Shown piece after piece: positions 37,134-46,410 of a stretch of 64,000 nt of DNA. This stretch comes from CANKHA01 sp035652315 (GTDB lineage Bacteria > Pseudomonadota > Alphaproteobacteria > Rhizobiales > Xanthobacteraceae), in NCBI GenBank assembly GCA_035652315.1, contig DASREA010000002.1, positions 1-64,000 of the forward strand, read 5' to 3'. Every line of letters begins with the position of its first letter. Position 1 is the stretch's first letter. The position numbers and the translations under genes are program-made. The notes beneath the pieces are model-generated. The model was not told where the DNA came from and ran no database searches. It saw nothing but the letters and a program-made list of their open reading frames with translations.

Positions 37134-37218
37134 GCCCAGGTGGCGGAATTGGTAGACGCGCTGGTTTCAGGTACCAGTGGCGCAAGCCGTGGAGGTTCGA
37201 GTCCTCTCCTGGGCACCA
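37134..37218 (+). tRNA. tRNA-Leu, anticodon CAG
   Basis: An 85-base class II tRNA. Acceptor arms GCCCAGG (37134-37140) and CCTGGGC (37208-37214) pair fully; the anticodon stem CTGGT/ACCAG encloses loop TTCAGGT with CAG at 37168-37170, reading CTG. A long variable arm and the T loop GGTTCGAGTCC follow. CCA is encoded at 37216-37218. Confidence 0.97.
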
Positions 37219-37251
37219 CTCATTCCAATCGCCGCAGCGCGTCTTCCCAAT

Positions 37252-38340
37252 TCATTGCCGCAGCAGTTGCCGCATGTATTTGCGGACGAATTCTTTCTTG
37301 GTGACGGTGAATTCCCAGTCGAAGGTGTCGAAATACTTTGCGCCCGCCTGTGGAATGATCTCCGGCGGCAGGAAGCTCTCGTCGATGTCATTGCGGGTCG
37401 GCGCCACGTCCATGGCGCGCGCATAAACCTCGCCGCCTTCCTTCGAAGCGATCCAGTTCACGAATACCTTGGCAGCGTTGGGATGCGGCGGCTTGTCCAG
37501 CACCGCGACTTGACCGAAGCCGGCCGACACCTCGGTGTAGAGATCGGGAAATTGATGCAGCAGCGCGATCGGCATGCCTTCCTTGCGCAGGCGGTCGACC
37601 TCGGCGTCGTCGGCACCGAGCGCGATCGGCGTGGTGCCGCGCGCCAGCCAGTCGGTGATCTGCCGCGTGTCGCGGCTGATCATCGGCGCCTGGTCGACGT
37701 AGAGCTTTTTCACGAAGTCTTCGCCGAGCTGATAGTAAAGATGCGCGGCCTGATTGCCGCCGCTGCCCGAGGTCGTTGGATCCTGTAGCGCGATTTTTCC
37801 CTTCCACTTCGGATCGAGCAGGTCCTTCGCGGTGCGCAGATCTTCCTGCTTCACCTTCGTGGTGTTGATGTGGAACATGGTCGTGACGGAGTTGCTGATC
37901 CGCAGGATGAATTTATCGTCGGGGTCGCTAAACCAGAGCGAGCCTCGCTTCCATTTTGAGCCATCCGTCACTTCCGGCAGGACGAGCATCGGCCGCAGCG
38001 GTTGCAGCATCTTCTCACGGTAGAAAACGAGTGCCAGACTTTGAATGCCGGCCATCGCCACGTCGAGCGAATAGATGCCGGCGGCACGCTCCGCCCGCAG
38101 CTTGCCGGTGAGTTCGCTGGTGCGCCCGCCGATATATTCGATCGGGATGCCGTAGCGCTTCTCGAAGGCAGCGGGCAGCGTGCGCCGGAGCTCCGCGCTG
38201 GGCGGCCCGGACATCACCAGCTTGCCTTCCGCGCGCGCAGCAGCGAGCGTCTGTTCCCAGGATTTATTGTCGGCGGTCTGGGCGGCGGCCAATGCGGGCA
38301 GCGTCAGCGCAAGGACCGCTGTAGCAAGAAATCTTTTCAT
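37252..38340 (-). CDS. Extracellular solute-binding protein (family 1, iron/sulfonate-type), orphan
   Basis: A 362-residue periplasmic binding protein. The signal peptide is MKRFLATAVLALTLPALAAA with AQTA at the cleavage site. The mature part, with SWEQTLAAARAEGKLVMSGP and LDPKWKGKIALQDPTTSGSG, resembles the AfuA/FbpA-like solute-binding class for ferric iron, putrescine or small anions. No permease or ATPase gene is near, so it is an orphan component. It lies downstream of the Rieske oxygenase gene in the same direction with a 190-base gap, which suggests but does not prove uptake of a related compound. The ATG at 38340 has AAAGG upstream. Confidence 0.85.
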   Translation of the reverse strand: MKRFLATAVLALTLPALAAAQTADNKSWEQTLAAARAEGKLVMSGPPSAELRRTLPAAFEKRYGIPIEYIGGRTSELTGKLRAERAAGIYSLDVAMAGIQSLALVFYREKMLQPLRPMLVLPEVTDGSKWKRGSLWFSDPDDKFILRISNSVTTMFHINTTKVKQEDLRTAKDLLDPKWKGKIALQDPTTSGSGGNQAAHLYYQLGEDFVKKLYVDQAPMISRDTRQITDWLARGTTPIALGADDAEVDRLRKEGMPIALLHQFPDLYTEVSAGFGQVAVLDKPPHPNAAKVFVNWIASKEGGEVYARAMDVAPTRNDIDESFLPPEIIPQAGAKYFDTFDWEFTVTKKEFVRKYMRQLLRQ

Positions 38341-38530
38341 GTGCCTTTCCCTCCCCAAGATTCAGACGTTCGTTGCCGTCTGCGCGCGACGCGTTCCGCC
38401 TTCGGCCGGTAAGCTCAGCCGCTCGGATTTGGAAAACCTATTCGATCGGGCTTCCGCCGTCCCCCGCGCCATTTGCCGCGCCGACCTTGAAGGACCCGCT
38501 CGAACCGCGCCCGGGGCTTCATCCGGATCA

Positions 38531-39739
38531 TCATGAAGCGGCCGCATGGATTTGCGGGCCTTCCCATGCGCCCTTAGGCAGACCGATGGTGTCGTTATAG
38601 ACGTTGATGTGAAGGATGGTGTTTTTGCCCGGATCGCGGATGACTCCGAACGGATCGCCGCCTTTCTGCACGATCTCGATCTGCTCACGCAGCATGCGGC
38701 GGAACATCACGATCCCGATGTCGCCATGGCCGAGATGTTCCTGGGTCCGATCGGTGAGGGCGCCCTGGCTTTCCCAGGCCATCGCGTCCTGCGCGGAGAC
38801 GACGTCCATGTAATAATTGCCTTCGGCGTCCTTGAGCGGCCGATACTCGTAAGGCGTCTCGTCATCCGGCGACGAGCGCTCAGCGGCGGAGGGGACGAAA
38901 TTGACGCGGTAGACCTGGGTATGCGTGTCGTCGATCGGCAGCCGCATGTGCAGCGCGTGTCGGTAGCCGCTGTTTTTGTTGCCGCGCTGGACGAGCGAGA
39001 CGAGACGCAGGCTGGTCGGGAAGATAAGCGGATGCTCGTCGATCAGCGTCGGCTCACCCGGCGCGCGCCCCGGCTTGATGCGCCGTTTCATGATTCCGTA
39101 TTCGAACGGAATGAACTCATGCTTCTCCTCGTATTGGCGGTTCTGCCGCCCGAGATAGGCACTTTCCCCATGCAGCCAGTAGACGTGCGACGGATCGACC
39201 GAATTCTCCATCGGCTGCAGCCAATTGCAGTCGAGCACGGATTCTATCGTGACCGTGCGCTTGCCGTCTTCGCGGGCGAGACAATCCCAGCGCGGCAATT
39301 CCGGCGCCGGAGCGGGCCCGAGATAGGCAAAGAAAAGGCCGCCAAGCGTCTTCACCGGATAAGCGGGTTGCCGAATCTCGTTCTTGTAGGCCCAATCCGG
39401 CGGTTCGGGCGGGGTCTCGAGGCAGTTGCCCTGAAGATCGTATTTCCAACCGTGGTAAGGACAGCGGATACCTTCACAATCAAGATTGCCATAAAACAGC
39501 GAGGCTTGCCGATGCTGGCAATGCTCGCCGACAAGGCCGTAGCGCGCCTTCCTTGCGCCGGGCTTCGGCGGCAGGCGGATAAGAACCAGATCCTCGCCGA
39601 GAACGCGCACGCGCTTGATCGGTTTTTCTTCGGTCAATTCGCCGACGGCCGAGATCGGATGCCAATAGCGCCGCAGCAGCTCGCCGGCCGGCGTGCCGCG
39701 GCCGACACGGGCCAGCATTTCATTTTCAGATTGTCGCAA
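38531..39739 (-). CDS. Rieske non-heme iron oxygenase, alpha-subunit type
   Basis: A 402-residue ring-hydroxylating oxygenase-like protein. The Rieske site is C74-x-H76-x16-C93-x2-H96 (GEHCQHRQ and RCPYHGWKYD). The catalytic domain has NWLQPMENSVDPSHVYWLHG, giving the bridging D182 and iron ligands H185 and H190. It resembles phthalate- or vanillate-type oxygenases that work with a separate reductase, none of which is adjacent. The start is a TTG at 39739, supported by GGAGGA 5 bases upstream; ATG at 39718 is an alternative. Divergent from the extradiol dioxygenase gene, so an aromatic catabolic role is inferred. Confidence 0.88.
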   Translation of the reverse strand: MRQSENEMLARVGRGTPAGELLRRYWHPISAVGELTEEKPIKRVRVLGEDLVLIRLPPKPGARKARYGLVGEHCQHRQASLFYGNLDCEGIRCPYHGWKYDLQGNCLETPPEPPDWAYKNEIRQPAYPVKTLGGLFFAYLGPAPAPELPRWDCLAREDGKRTVTIESVLDCNWLQPMENSVDPSHVYWLHGESAYLGRQNRQYEEKHEFIPFEYGIMKRRIKPGRAPGEPTLIDEHPLIFPTSLRLVSLVQRGNKNSGYRHALHMRLPIDDTHTQVYRVNFVPSAAERSSPDDETPYEYRPLKDAEGNYYMDVVSAQDAMAWESQGALTDRTQEHLGHGDIGIVMFRRMLREQIEIVQKGGDPFGVIRDPGKNTILHINVYNDTIGLPKGAWEGPQIHAAAS

Positions 39740-39895
39740 GGCTTCCTCCGTCGCATAATTTTTTTAACAGTGTGGCGAAACGGCCCAGACCCGTCAATTC
39801 TCGCCGCGCCGCGCGGTTGCTCGCTTTGCATTGGAAAAGGCGGCGGCCGACGCGATATATTGCCGTGACCTGCGGCATTCGTCGGGACGAAATTC

Positions 39896-40912
39896 ATGGC
39901 GACAATTACTTTGGGGATGGCAACGGCGCACGGGCCGCAGATCACGCTTACGCCCGACCTTTGGGACTTGCGCGTGGAGGCGGACCGGCAGAATCCGGAT
40001 CACTGGTTCCGCGGCAAGCGATACAATTTCGACGATCTCGCCGCGCTACGGCGTTCCGAGAACCTTGGTGAGAAAGCGAGCCCGGCCGCCAAACAAAAAC
40101 ATTACGAGCGCTGCAACGCCGCGGTTGCGGAGATGCGCCGCGTCTATGCCGAAGCCAAGCCCGATGCCGCGATCATCTTCGGCAACGACCAGGCTGAAAT
40201 TTTCACCGACGCGAACATTCCGGCGCTCGCGGTTTATTGGGGCGAGACCATCGCCAATATCGCAAAGACGCCGGAGCGGCTCGCCAAGATGGGCAAAGGC
40301 ATCGCCCCCGCCGAAGCCAGCTATTGCCCGCCCGGCGGTGCCGTCTATCCCGGCAGCCCCGACCTCGGCCGTCATCTGATCGAGCATCTCGTCGCCGGCA
40401 ATTTCGACGTGGCGCAGCTACAGACCTTTCCGGTCGGCCCGCGCGGCAGCAACTCGGTGCCGCATGCTTACGGGTTCATCTACCGCCGCATCATGAACGA
40501 CGACGTGATCCCCAATGTGCCGGTGCTGATCAACACGCATAATCCGCCCAATCGTCCGAGCGCCGGACGCTGCATCGATCTCGGCCGCGCAATGGCCAAG
40601 GCAGTCGCTAGCTGGCGGCCGGCGGCCAAGATCGCGCTGATCGCTTCCGGCGGGATGACGCATTTCGCTATCGATGAAAGCTTCGACCGCATGCTGCTCG
40701 ACGCCATGGCCGCGGATGACGACGCGCGGCTGCGACAGATCGACGAATCGCTCTTCGCCTCAGGCGGCACCTCGGAGATCAAGAGCTGGATGGCGGTCTA
40801 TGGCGCGATGTCGGAAATCGGCGCGCGCATGACGCTTGTCGATTACGTGCCGTGCTATCGCTCGGAAGCCGGCACCGGCAATGCGATGGGATTTATCTAC
40901 TGGCGGACCTGA
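39896..40912 (+). CDS. LigB-type extradiol ring-cleavage dioxygenase family protein
   Basis: A 338-residue class III extradiol dioxygenase-like protein, related to protocatechuate 4,5-dioxygenase beta subunit and gallate dioxygenase. Likely iron-binding histidines are in MATAHGPQ (H12) and near VLINTHNPPNRP; ALIASGGMTHFAID is a conserved LigB block. It lacks a fused LigA-like domain and no ligA gene is adjacent. Divergent from the Rieske oxygenase gene with a 156-base shared regulatory gap; together they could oxidise and open an aromatic ring. The natural substrate is unknown. Confidence 0.85.
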   Translation: MATITLGMATAHGPQITLTPDLWDLRVEADRQNPDHWFRGKRYNFDDLAALRRSENLGEKASPAAKQKHYERCNAAVAEMRRVYAEAKPDAAIIFGNDQAEIFTDANIPALAVYWGETIANIAKTPERLAKMGKGIAPAEASYCPPGGAVYPGSPDLGRHLIEHLVAGNFDVAQLQTFPVGPRGSNSVPHAYGFIYRRIMNDDVIPNVPVLINTHNPPNRPSAGRCIDLGRAMAKAVASWRPAAKIALIASGGMTHFAIDESFDRMLLDAMAADDDARLRQIDESLFASGGTSEIKSWMAVYGAMSEIGARMTLVDYVPCYRSEAGTGNAMGFIYWRT

Positions 40913-40960
40913 GCGTCACGCCATCTCATTCTCGGCCGGGCTCGACAGGAGAGGATTCCA

Positions 40961-42352
40961 ATGTCCGAAGGCGCGCGCGCCAACCAATCGGCTGGAACCG
41001 ACCGGCAGCAACAAGCGTCCGCGTATCCGCCGACCAATGCCTTGCGGCGCGATTTCATCTGGGGCGTCTCGACTTCCAGCTTTCAAATCGAAGGGGCGAC
41101 GCAGGAGGACGGGCGCGGGCCGAGCGTCTGGGACACCTACGGCAAGAAGGGGCTGGTCGCAAATCACGACACCGGCGACGTCGCCTGCGACCACTACCAC
41201 CGTTATCCCGAAGATATCCGGCTGATGCAGCAGCTCGGCGTCCAGGCCTATCGGTTTTCGGTGGCTTGGCCGCGGCTTCTGCCGCAAGGCCGCGGTGCCG
41301 CCAACGAACCGGGCCTGGCATTTTACGACCGGCTGATCGACGCCATTCTCGCCGCCGGTATCGAACCGTGGCTCTGCCTCTATCATTGGGATTTGCCGCA
41401 GGCGCTCGACGATCTCGGCGGCTGGACCAATCGCGACATCGCAAAATGGTTTGCCGATTATGCCGCGCTCGCCGCTTCGCGTTACGGCGATCGCGTCAAG
41501 CGCTTCGCCACTTTCAACGAGCCTTCGATCTTCACCCTGTTCGGCCAAGCCTTCGGCGGCGGCGTCCGCGACATGGAGGGTTTCGACAAGCTGCATCGGG
41601 CGATCCATCACGTCAATCTGGCCCATGGCGGCGCGGTCGACGCCATCCGCGCGCGTGTAACCGGCAGCCTGGTCGGCGGTATTCACAACTGCCAAGGCTG
41701 CTTTCCATCATCGCCCCAGGATGTGGAAGCTGCGGCGGTTTGCGACGCCTATTGGAATTACGCTTTCCCCGATCCGCAATATCTCGGCTCCTATCCGGAA
41801 CGCGTGCGGAAAGCCATCGAGCCGCATATGCAAGAAGGCGACCTCACGCGCATCCACCGGCCGCTGGATTGGTTCGGTCTCAACCATTACGGGCCGTCCT
41901 ACCTCAAAGCCGACGGCAATGCGCGTCTCGGCTTCGGCTTCGGCGAAAAACCAGCCGGTGCGACGCTGACTCCGATCGGCTGGATCGTCGATCCGGGAAA
42001 TTTTCGCGACACGATCGAGAATGTTGCGAAACGCTATGCCTTGCCGGTCTATGTGACGGAAAACGGATTGGGCGGATTCGACAAACCGGACGCCGCGGGT
42101 GCAATCGACGACAGCGGCCGGATCGCTTACCTGCGCGCCTATATCGGCGCCATGAACGAAGCCGCATCCTCCGGCGCCGATGTGCGCGGCTATTTCGTCT
42201 GGTCGCTGCTCGACAATTTCGAATGGGATTCCGGCTACGGCGTGCGGTTCGGCCTCACCTACATCGATTATCCGACACTGCGGCGCATGCCGAAGGCTTC
42301 ATTTTATTGGTATCGCGGGCTGATCAGAGCGGCGCGCGCGCAGGCCACCTAA
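40961..42352 (+). CDS. Beta-glucosidase family protein (GH1)
   Basis: A 463-residue (beta/alpha)8 glycosidase of family GH1. The acid/base is E187 in TFNEPSIF and the nucleophile is E367 in YVTENGLGGF; the substrate pocket includes FIWGVSTSSFQIEGA and FVWSLLDNFEWDSGYGVRFG. There is no signal peptide, so it probably acts on sugars or glycosides already in the cytoplasm. It starts 48 bases after the LigB-type gene, in the same direction, and might release an aglycone for that pathway. Its stop overlaps the next convergent gene in CTAA. Confidence 0.95.
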   Translation: MSEGARANQSAGTDRQQQASAYPPTNALRRDFIWGVSTSSFQIEGATQEDGRGPSVWDTYGKKGLVANHDTGDVACDHYHRYPEDIRLMQQLGVQAYRFSVAWPRLLPQGRGAANEPGLAFYDRLIDAILAAGIEPWLCLYHWDLPQALDDLGGWTNRDIAKWFADYAALAASRYGDRVKRFATFNEPSIFTLFGQAFGGGVRDMEGFDKLHRAIHHVNLAHGGAVDAIRARVTGSLVGGIHNCQGCFPSSPQDVEAAAVCDAYWNYAFPDPQYLGSYPERVRKAIEPHMQEGDLTRIHRPLDWFGLNHYGPSYLKADGNARLGFGFGEKPAGATLTPIGWIVDPGNFRDTIENVAKRYALPVYVTENGLGGFDKPDAAGAIDDSGRIAYLRAYIGAMNEAASSGADVRGYFVWSLLDNFEWDSGYGVRFGLTYIDYPTLRRMPKASFYWYRGLIRAARAQAT

Positions 42353-43476
42353 TGATTGGGCTTATTCCGTATATGATTTTTGTTGCGTAGACGGGATGCC
42401 GATTCCCGTGCCTCGGCTTCATCCAGGGCGATCATTACCGTGGCGACGCGATGGGCTGACGCGCGCCAGTCCGCCATGCGCCCGTAATTGTCGACGAGCC
42501 AATTGAACGCGCCTTGCACGGTGACAAAGGCCGCTGCCGTTTGCGTCAATTGCCCCAGGGTCATTGTGCCGTTCAGATATTTGGGCACGCACAAGAACCA
42601 GGCGACCACAGGGGCCAGAAGAAGATTGCCATACGAGACCAACGTGGTGCGAACAAGCTGCCAGCATAGTTCGCGCCACCACAGCAGCGCGGCTTGCAAC
42701 CGCAGCCACAAATTCCGCGCCGCGTCGCCGTCGGCGGCATCGCCGGGTTGTTTTTCGGCGCGGAACGCGTCGACCGCGGCGCGAAACTCCGCTTCCGATT
42801 GGTTCATCTGCTCGATCACGCCGGTCAGATGATGGCCGACGAAAACCATCAGGGCCGACATCGTGCCGGAATAGACGATGACGCCGATGACCAAATGCCC
42901 GGGAATGGTAAGCGTTCGGCCGAAAAGAACGATATCGAGGCTGCCGCCGACCTCCCACAATACCCCGAAAAACGTTATCGCGGTTAGCACCGAGGAGAGG
43001 AAGGCGAGCGCGAGATCGACCGGTGCGTCGGTGGCGACGCGGATATCCACCGCGATCCGGTATTCCGGATTTTCCGTGCCTTTCACATATTTGTCTATTT
43101 CGGCAAAACGATTTTTTGTCAGCCACCGCTCGACGACCTGGTGCGTCAGCATCCGGCGCCAGTTGCGCTGGGTCGTCATCCGTCCCCAAACCGAAGCGGC
43201 GGCAAGAAGGATGCTGGCGGCTGCCAGGGGAACGAATAATTGCGCTTGAGTCCAGACCGTTTGCACATCGTGGCGCTCCAGCGCGTCGAAGAAGTAACGA
43301 TTCCACAGATTGAGCAGGACCTGAAGCGATAATTGCAGGAGCACCACAGCGAGGAGAAAGCCCCCGAGACCGGCGACGCGCAACAAATTGGCACGGCAAA
43401 TTTGCGCGGAGGATTTCCAGAAACGGTGCAGGAGGTGATTGTGATTAAGGCTCACGGGCTTTGGAGCTGGGCGCAT
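42349..43476 (-). CDS. SbmA/BacA- or YddA-like ABC transmembrane domain lacking an ATPase domain
   Basis: A 375-residue membrane protein with six predicted helices and the ABC_membrane_2/SbmA text pattern: LNLWNRYFFDALERHDV, NWRRMLTHQVVERWLTKNRF, IPGHLVIGVIVYSGTMSALM and a C-terminal region after the last helix (WLVDNYGRMADWRASAHRV). YddA-type exporters continue with a nucleotide-binding domain here; this protein stops instead. SbmA/BacA proteins of similar length import peptides using proton force, so a stand-alone function is possible. Start is the ATG at 43476, with a TTG at 43485 as alternative. Confidence 0.78.
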   Translation of the reverse strand: MRPAPKPVSLNHNHLLHRFWKSSAQICRANLLRVAGLGGFLLAVVLLQLSLQVLLNLWNRYFFDALERHDVQTVWTQAQLFVPLAAASILLAAASVWGRMTTQRNWRRMLTHQVVERWLTKNRFAEIDKYVKGTENPEYRIAVDIRVATDAPVDLALAFLSSVLTAITFFGVLWEVGGSLDIVLFGRTLTIPGHLVIGVIVYSGTMSALMVFVGHHLTGVIEQMNQSEAEFRAAVDAFRAEKQPGDAADGDAARNLWLRLQAALLWWRELCWQLVRTTLVSYGNLLLAPVVAWFLCVPKYLNGTMTLGQLTQTAAAFVTVQGAFNWLVDNYGRMADWRASAHRVATVMIALDEAEARESASRLRNKNHIRNKPNH

Positions 43477-43563
43477 GACTGCCAATCGGGTTATCCGCCT
43501 TTCATTACGCGGTGACGGCCGGAATTGCTTTGATCTGGATCAGCCGGCCTTATCCGCGCATGG

Positions 43564-43992
43564 TCAGGGAACTATCAAGACCGCGCAAGGCGCCAAGCTC
43601 GCGACCTTCTGCGAAACGCTGCCGAGCAAAAGCCCGGAAAGGCGGCCGCGGCCGCGGCGGCCCAGCACGACCATATCGGCCTTGTCGCGGCTGACAACGC
43701 CGATGATCGTCTCCGCCGGATCGCCCCACTCCGATCGCGATTTGATGTCGGTGGCGCCGCGGCGGCGCGCACGCCTTTCGGCTTCCTTCAGAATTTTTTG
43801 CGCGGCCTTCACCAAGGCCTCGCTGATGTCGCCGCCGGTTTCGGCCAGGCGCCGCAGCTGCGCCCCGCCCATATTGCCGCCGATGGTCAAGATCCACAGT
43901 TGCGCGCCTGTCGCCTGCGCGATCGATGCCGCAACGTCGATGGCGCGCTTGGCGCCCGGGGAGCCGTCGACCGCAACCACGATGCGTTTCAT
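43564..43992 (-). CDS. Universal stress protein (UspA family)
   Basis: A 142-residue UspA-like protein: RIVVAVDGSPGAKRAIDVAA at the start and the ATP-binding motif G-x2-G-x9-GS in VLGRRGRGRLSGLLLGSVSQK at the end. ATP-binding Usp proteins generally bind nucleotide and help stress survival. It is upstream of the SbmA-like gene, same direction, with about 87 bases between them. AAGGACG lies before the ATG. Confidence 0.92.
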   Translation of the reverse strand: MKRIVVAVDGSPGAKRAIDVAASIAQATGAQLWILTIGGNMGGAQLRRLAETGGDISEALVKAAQKILKEAERRARRRGATDIKSRSEWGDPAETIIGVVSRDKADMVVLGRRGRGRLSGLLLGSVSQKVASLAPCAVLIVP

Positions 43993-44243
43993 GAGGTCAC
44001 GTCCTTACGCCGATCAACGCGGGTTTTCCCGTCGTCGTCAATATTGCTGCGATGCCGCTCCCGAAGCCCCATGGGCCATGCGATTTGGCGCGGGCGACGA
44101 GGCGTCTGGCTCGACAAAGCAGCGGCAACAGTGCTACAGAGAAATCGCGCAGATACAGCTAGTCATATGATTTAATTGAATAAAGTCAGCGTCCACGGCA
44201 ATCTCCTATTTTCCCGCGCAGCGTTTCTGGCCAGAGGAATTCG

Positions 44244-44858
44244 ATGACCGTCCGCCTGCATCGCGGCGACCTGCCAAATCTGTCGAATTATGCGGGATCG
44301 GTCGCGATCGACACCGAGACCATGGGGCTCGATGTCAACCGCGACCGGCTCTGCGTTGTTCAGCTCTCGCCCGGCGACGGCGGCGCTGACGTGGTGCAGA
44401 TTCCAGCCGGCGCGACCGACGCACCGAATTTGAAGCGGCTTTTGGCCGACGCCTCGGTGCTGAAAATCTTCCACTTCGGCCGCTTCGACATGGGCATTCT
44501 CTACAAAACCTTCGGAGTCATGCCGGCGCCGGTCTATTGCACCAAGATCGCCTCGCGGCTGTCGCGCACCTACAGCGACAAGCATGGCCTGAAAGACCTG
44601 GTGCGCGAATTGCTCGGCATCGACCTCTCCAAGCAGCAACAGCTTTCCGACTGGGGCGGCGATCAGCTCTCCGATGCGCAGGTCGCCTATGCCGCCGCGG
44701 ATGTCCAGCATCTGCATGCGCTGAAGGCGAAGCTCGATGCGATTCTCGCGCGCGAAGGCCGCAGCGAACTGGCCGCGGCCTGTTTCCGCTTCCTGCCCGA
44801 CCGCGTGCGTCTCGATCTGGCCGGCTGGCCGGAAGACGACATCTTCGCCCATTCCTGA
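44244..44858 (+). CDS. rnd: Ribonuclease D, catalytic domain only
   Basis: A 204-residue DEDDy 3'-5' exonuclease for tRNA 3' processing. The motif blocks are SVAIDTETMGLDV (D, E), IFHFGRFDMGIL (D) and VAYAAADVQHLHAL (Y...D). There is no C-terminal HRDC domain, unlike the 375-residue E. coli enzyme; the short form is common in this group. AGAGGAA lies 5 bases before the ATG. It is located just upstream of lptC in the same direction. Confidence 0.92.
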   Translation: MTVRLHRGDLPNLSNYAGSVAIDTETMGLDVNRDRLCVVQLSPGDGGADVVQIPAGATDAPNLKRLLADASVLKIFHFGRFDMGILYKTFGVMPAPVYCTKIASRLSRTYSDKHGLKDLVRELLGIDLSKQQQLSDWGGDQLSDAQVAYAAADVQHLHALKAKLDAILAREGRSELAAACFRFLPDRVRLDLAGWPEDDIFAHS

Positions 44859-44954
44859 CCTGGCTTTGCTATCGTCGCAGCGAGGCCATATTCAGCCTCT
44901 ATCCGGTCAACTGGCCCAAGCACCGCCGAGGGGAACTTCTATGGTTAACGACGC

Positions 44955-45692
44955 ATGAGTGCCGCCTACGGTGACGAGGGCCGGCACGGCCATGCCTTTG
45001 TCGCGAGCCAGAGAAGCGACGAACCGCAGCGCTTCCGCGCAGCGGCGCGCCATAGCCGCCGGGTCCGCCGGCTACGCATAGGCATACCCGTCGCACTCTT
45101 GATCGGCGTCCTCGTGCTGGCGCTGGTCACCTGGTTCAACCCGCTCCGGTTTCTGACCGGGCTACCGATCAGCGTCGGCGACGTCATTGTTTCGGGCACC
45201 AAGGTCAAAATGGAAAACCCAAAACTGTCGGGCTACACCCGCGATGGGCGCCACTACGATTTCACCGCGGGCGCGGCGGCGCAGGATCTGACGCGGCCGG
45301 GGATGGTCGAACTGCAAAACGTCATCGGCAAGGTGGACATGCAGGACAATTCTTCGATGACGCTGTCTGCGGCGGCCGGCCTTTTCGATACGAAAAACGA
45401 ATTGCTGACGCTGGAGCGAAACATCGTCGTGACCTCGCCGACCTATCAGGCGTTTCTCGAGCAGGCCGTGGTGGATACGCACAACGGCACGATGAAGTCG
45501 GAAAAGCCGGTGAGCCTGAAGATGGTCAACGGCACCGTCGATGCCAACCGGATCGATCTGACGGAGAGCGGCAACGTCATTCGCTTTGACCAGGGTGTGA
45601 TCGTCAACATGAAAATGCAAAACTCGTCAGCTCCCCCGGCGACCGCTTCAGCTGCCGCGGCACCCGCCGAGCAATCAGGAAAAGCGCCATGA
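44955..45692 (+). CDS. lptC: LPS export protein LptC
   Basis: A 245-residue bitopic inner-membrane protein that receives LPS from the LptBFG transporter and passes it to LptA. It has a basic cytoplasmic start, one membrane anchor (GIPVALLIGVLVLALVTWF) near residues 43-61 and a periplasmic beta-jellyroll domain with MENPKLSGYTRDGRHYDFTA. The C-terminal 20 residues are Ala/Pro-rich. Its stop overlaps lptA as ATGA. Confidence 0.92.
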   Translation: MSAAYGDEGRHGHAFVASQRSDEPQRFRAAARHSRRVRRLRIGIPVALLIGVLVLALVTWFNPLRFLTGLPISVGDVIVSGTKVKMENPKLSGYTRDGRHYDFTAGAAAQDLTRPGMVELQNVIGKVDMQDNSSMTLSAAAGLFDTKNELLTLERNIVVTSPTYQAFLEQAVVDTHNGTMKSEKPVSLKMVNGTVDANRIDLTESGNVIRFDQGVIVNMKMQNSSAPPATASAAAAPAEQSGKAP

Positions 45693-46336
45693 GGCGACGG
45701 ATGTCAGCCGCCGGAGCGCTGCTGTCGGCCGCGATCCTGCTGTGTCATGCGACCAGCCAAGCCAGGTCGCAGCCCGCCGCGGGCGCGCCCGCGCCAGCGC
45801 CCGCGAAGGCTCCCGCCAATCTTGGGCCGCCGAATCCGATCCAAGGCTTTTCGAAAAACCGTGACAAGCCGGTGCAGATCGAGGCGACGACGCTGGAAGT
45901 GCGCGACAAGGACAAGATGGCGACTTTTACCGGCAACGTGCATGTCATCCAGGGCGATACCGACATGCGTTGCCGCGTGCTGGTCGTTTATTATGAAGAC
46001 AGCGCCGATATGAAAAGCAGCGTCAGCTCGGCGCAGTCCGGTCCCGGCGATACCTCGCAGATCAAGCGCCTGGAAGCGACCGGCAACGTCATCATCACGC
46101 AGAAGGATCAGACCGCAACCGGCGACAAGGGCGTCTTCGACATGCATACGAATATCGTCACTTTGACCGGCAACGTGGTCGTCAGCCAGGGGCAGAACGT
46201 GGTGCGTGGCGCGCGGCTTGTCGTCGACATGACGACGGGCGTTTCGCACGTGGAAGGCGGCCGTGTGCAGGGCATTTTCCAGCGCAGCGGCAATGACGCC
46301 GAATCGGCAAATTCTTCAACCCCGGCCGCCCATTAA
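45689..46336 (+). CDS. lptA: LPS transport periplasmic protein LptA (OstA-like)
   Basis: A 215-residue secreted protein: a signal peptide around residues 1-30, a Pro/Ala linker, then beta-jellyroll repeats such as IEATTLEVRDKDKMATFTGN and GDKGVFDMHTNIVTLTGNVV typical of LptA/OstA. It bridges the periplasm for LPS. Overlaps lptC by 4 bases, so both are made from one message. The C-terminal tail (AESANSSTPAAH) is probably flexible. Confidence 0.92.
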   Translation: MRRRMSAAGALLSAAILLCHATSQARSQPAAGAPAPAPAKAPANLGPPNPIQGFSKNRDKPVQIEATTLEVRDKDKMATFTGNVHVIQGDTDMRCRVLVVYYEDSADMKSSVSSAQSGPGDTSQIKRLEATGNVIITQKDQTATGDKGVFDMHTNIVTLTGNVVVSQGQNVVRGARLVVDMTTGVSHVEGGRVQGIFQRSGNDAESANSSTPAAH

Positions 46337-46410
46337 GGCTGCACCGGCGTCGGCGTTGAAAGCCCGGCCCGGAGCTACTATCACCACCGGCACGGAATCT
46401 GTAAGCCATC

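Noticed and set aside
37134..37260. Integration site for a mobile element at tRNA-Leu
   Set aside because: No integrase gene and no duplicated tRNA 3' end within the following accessory-looking region.
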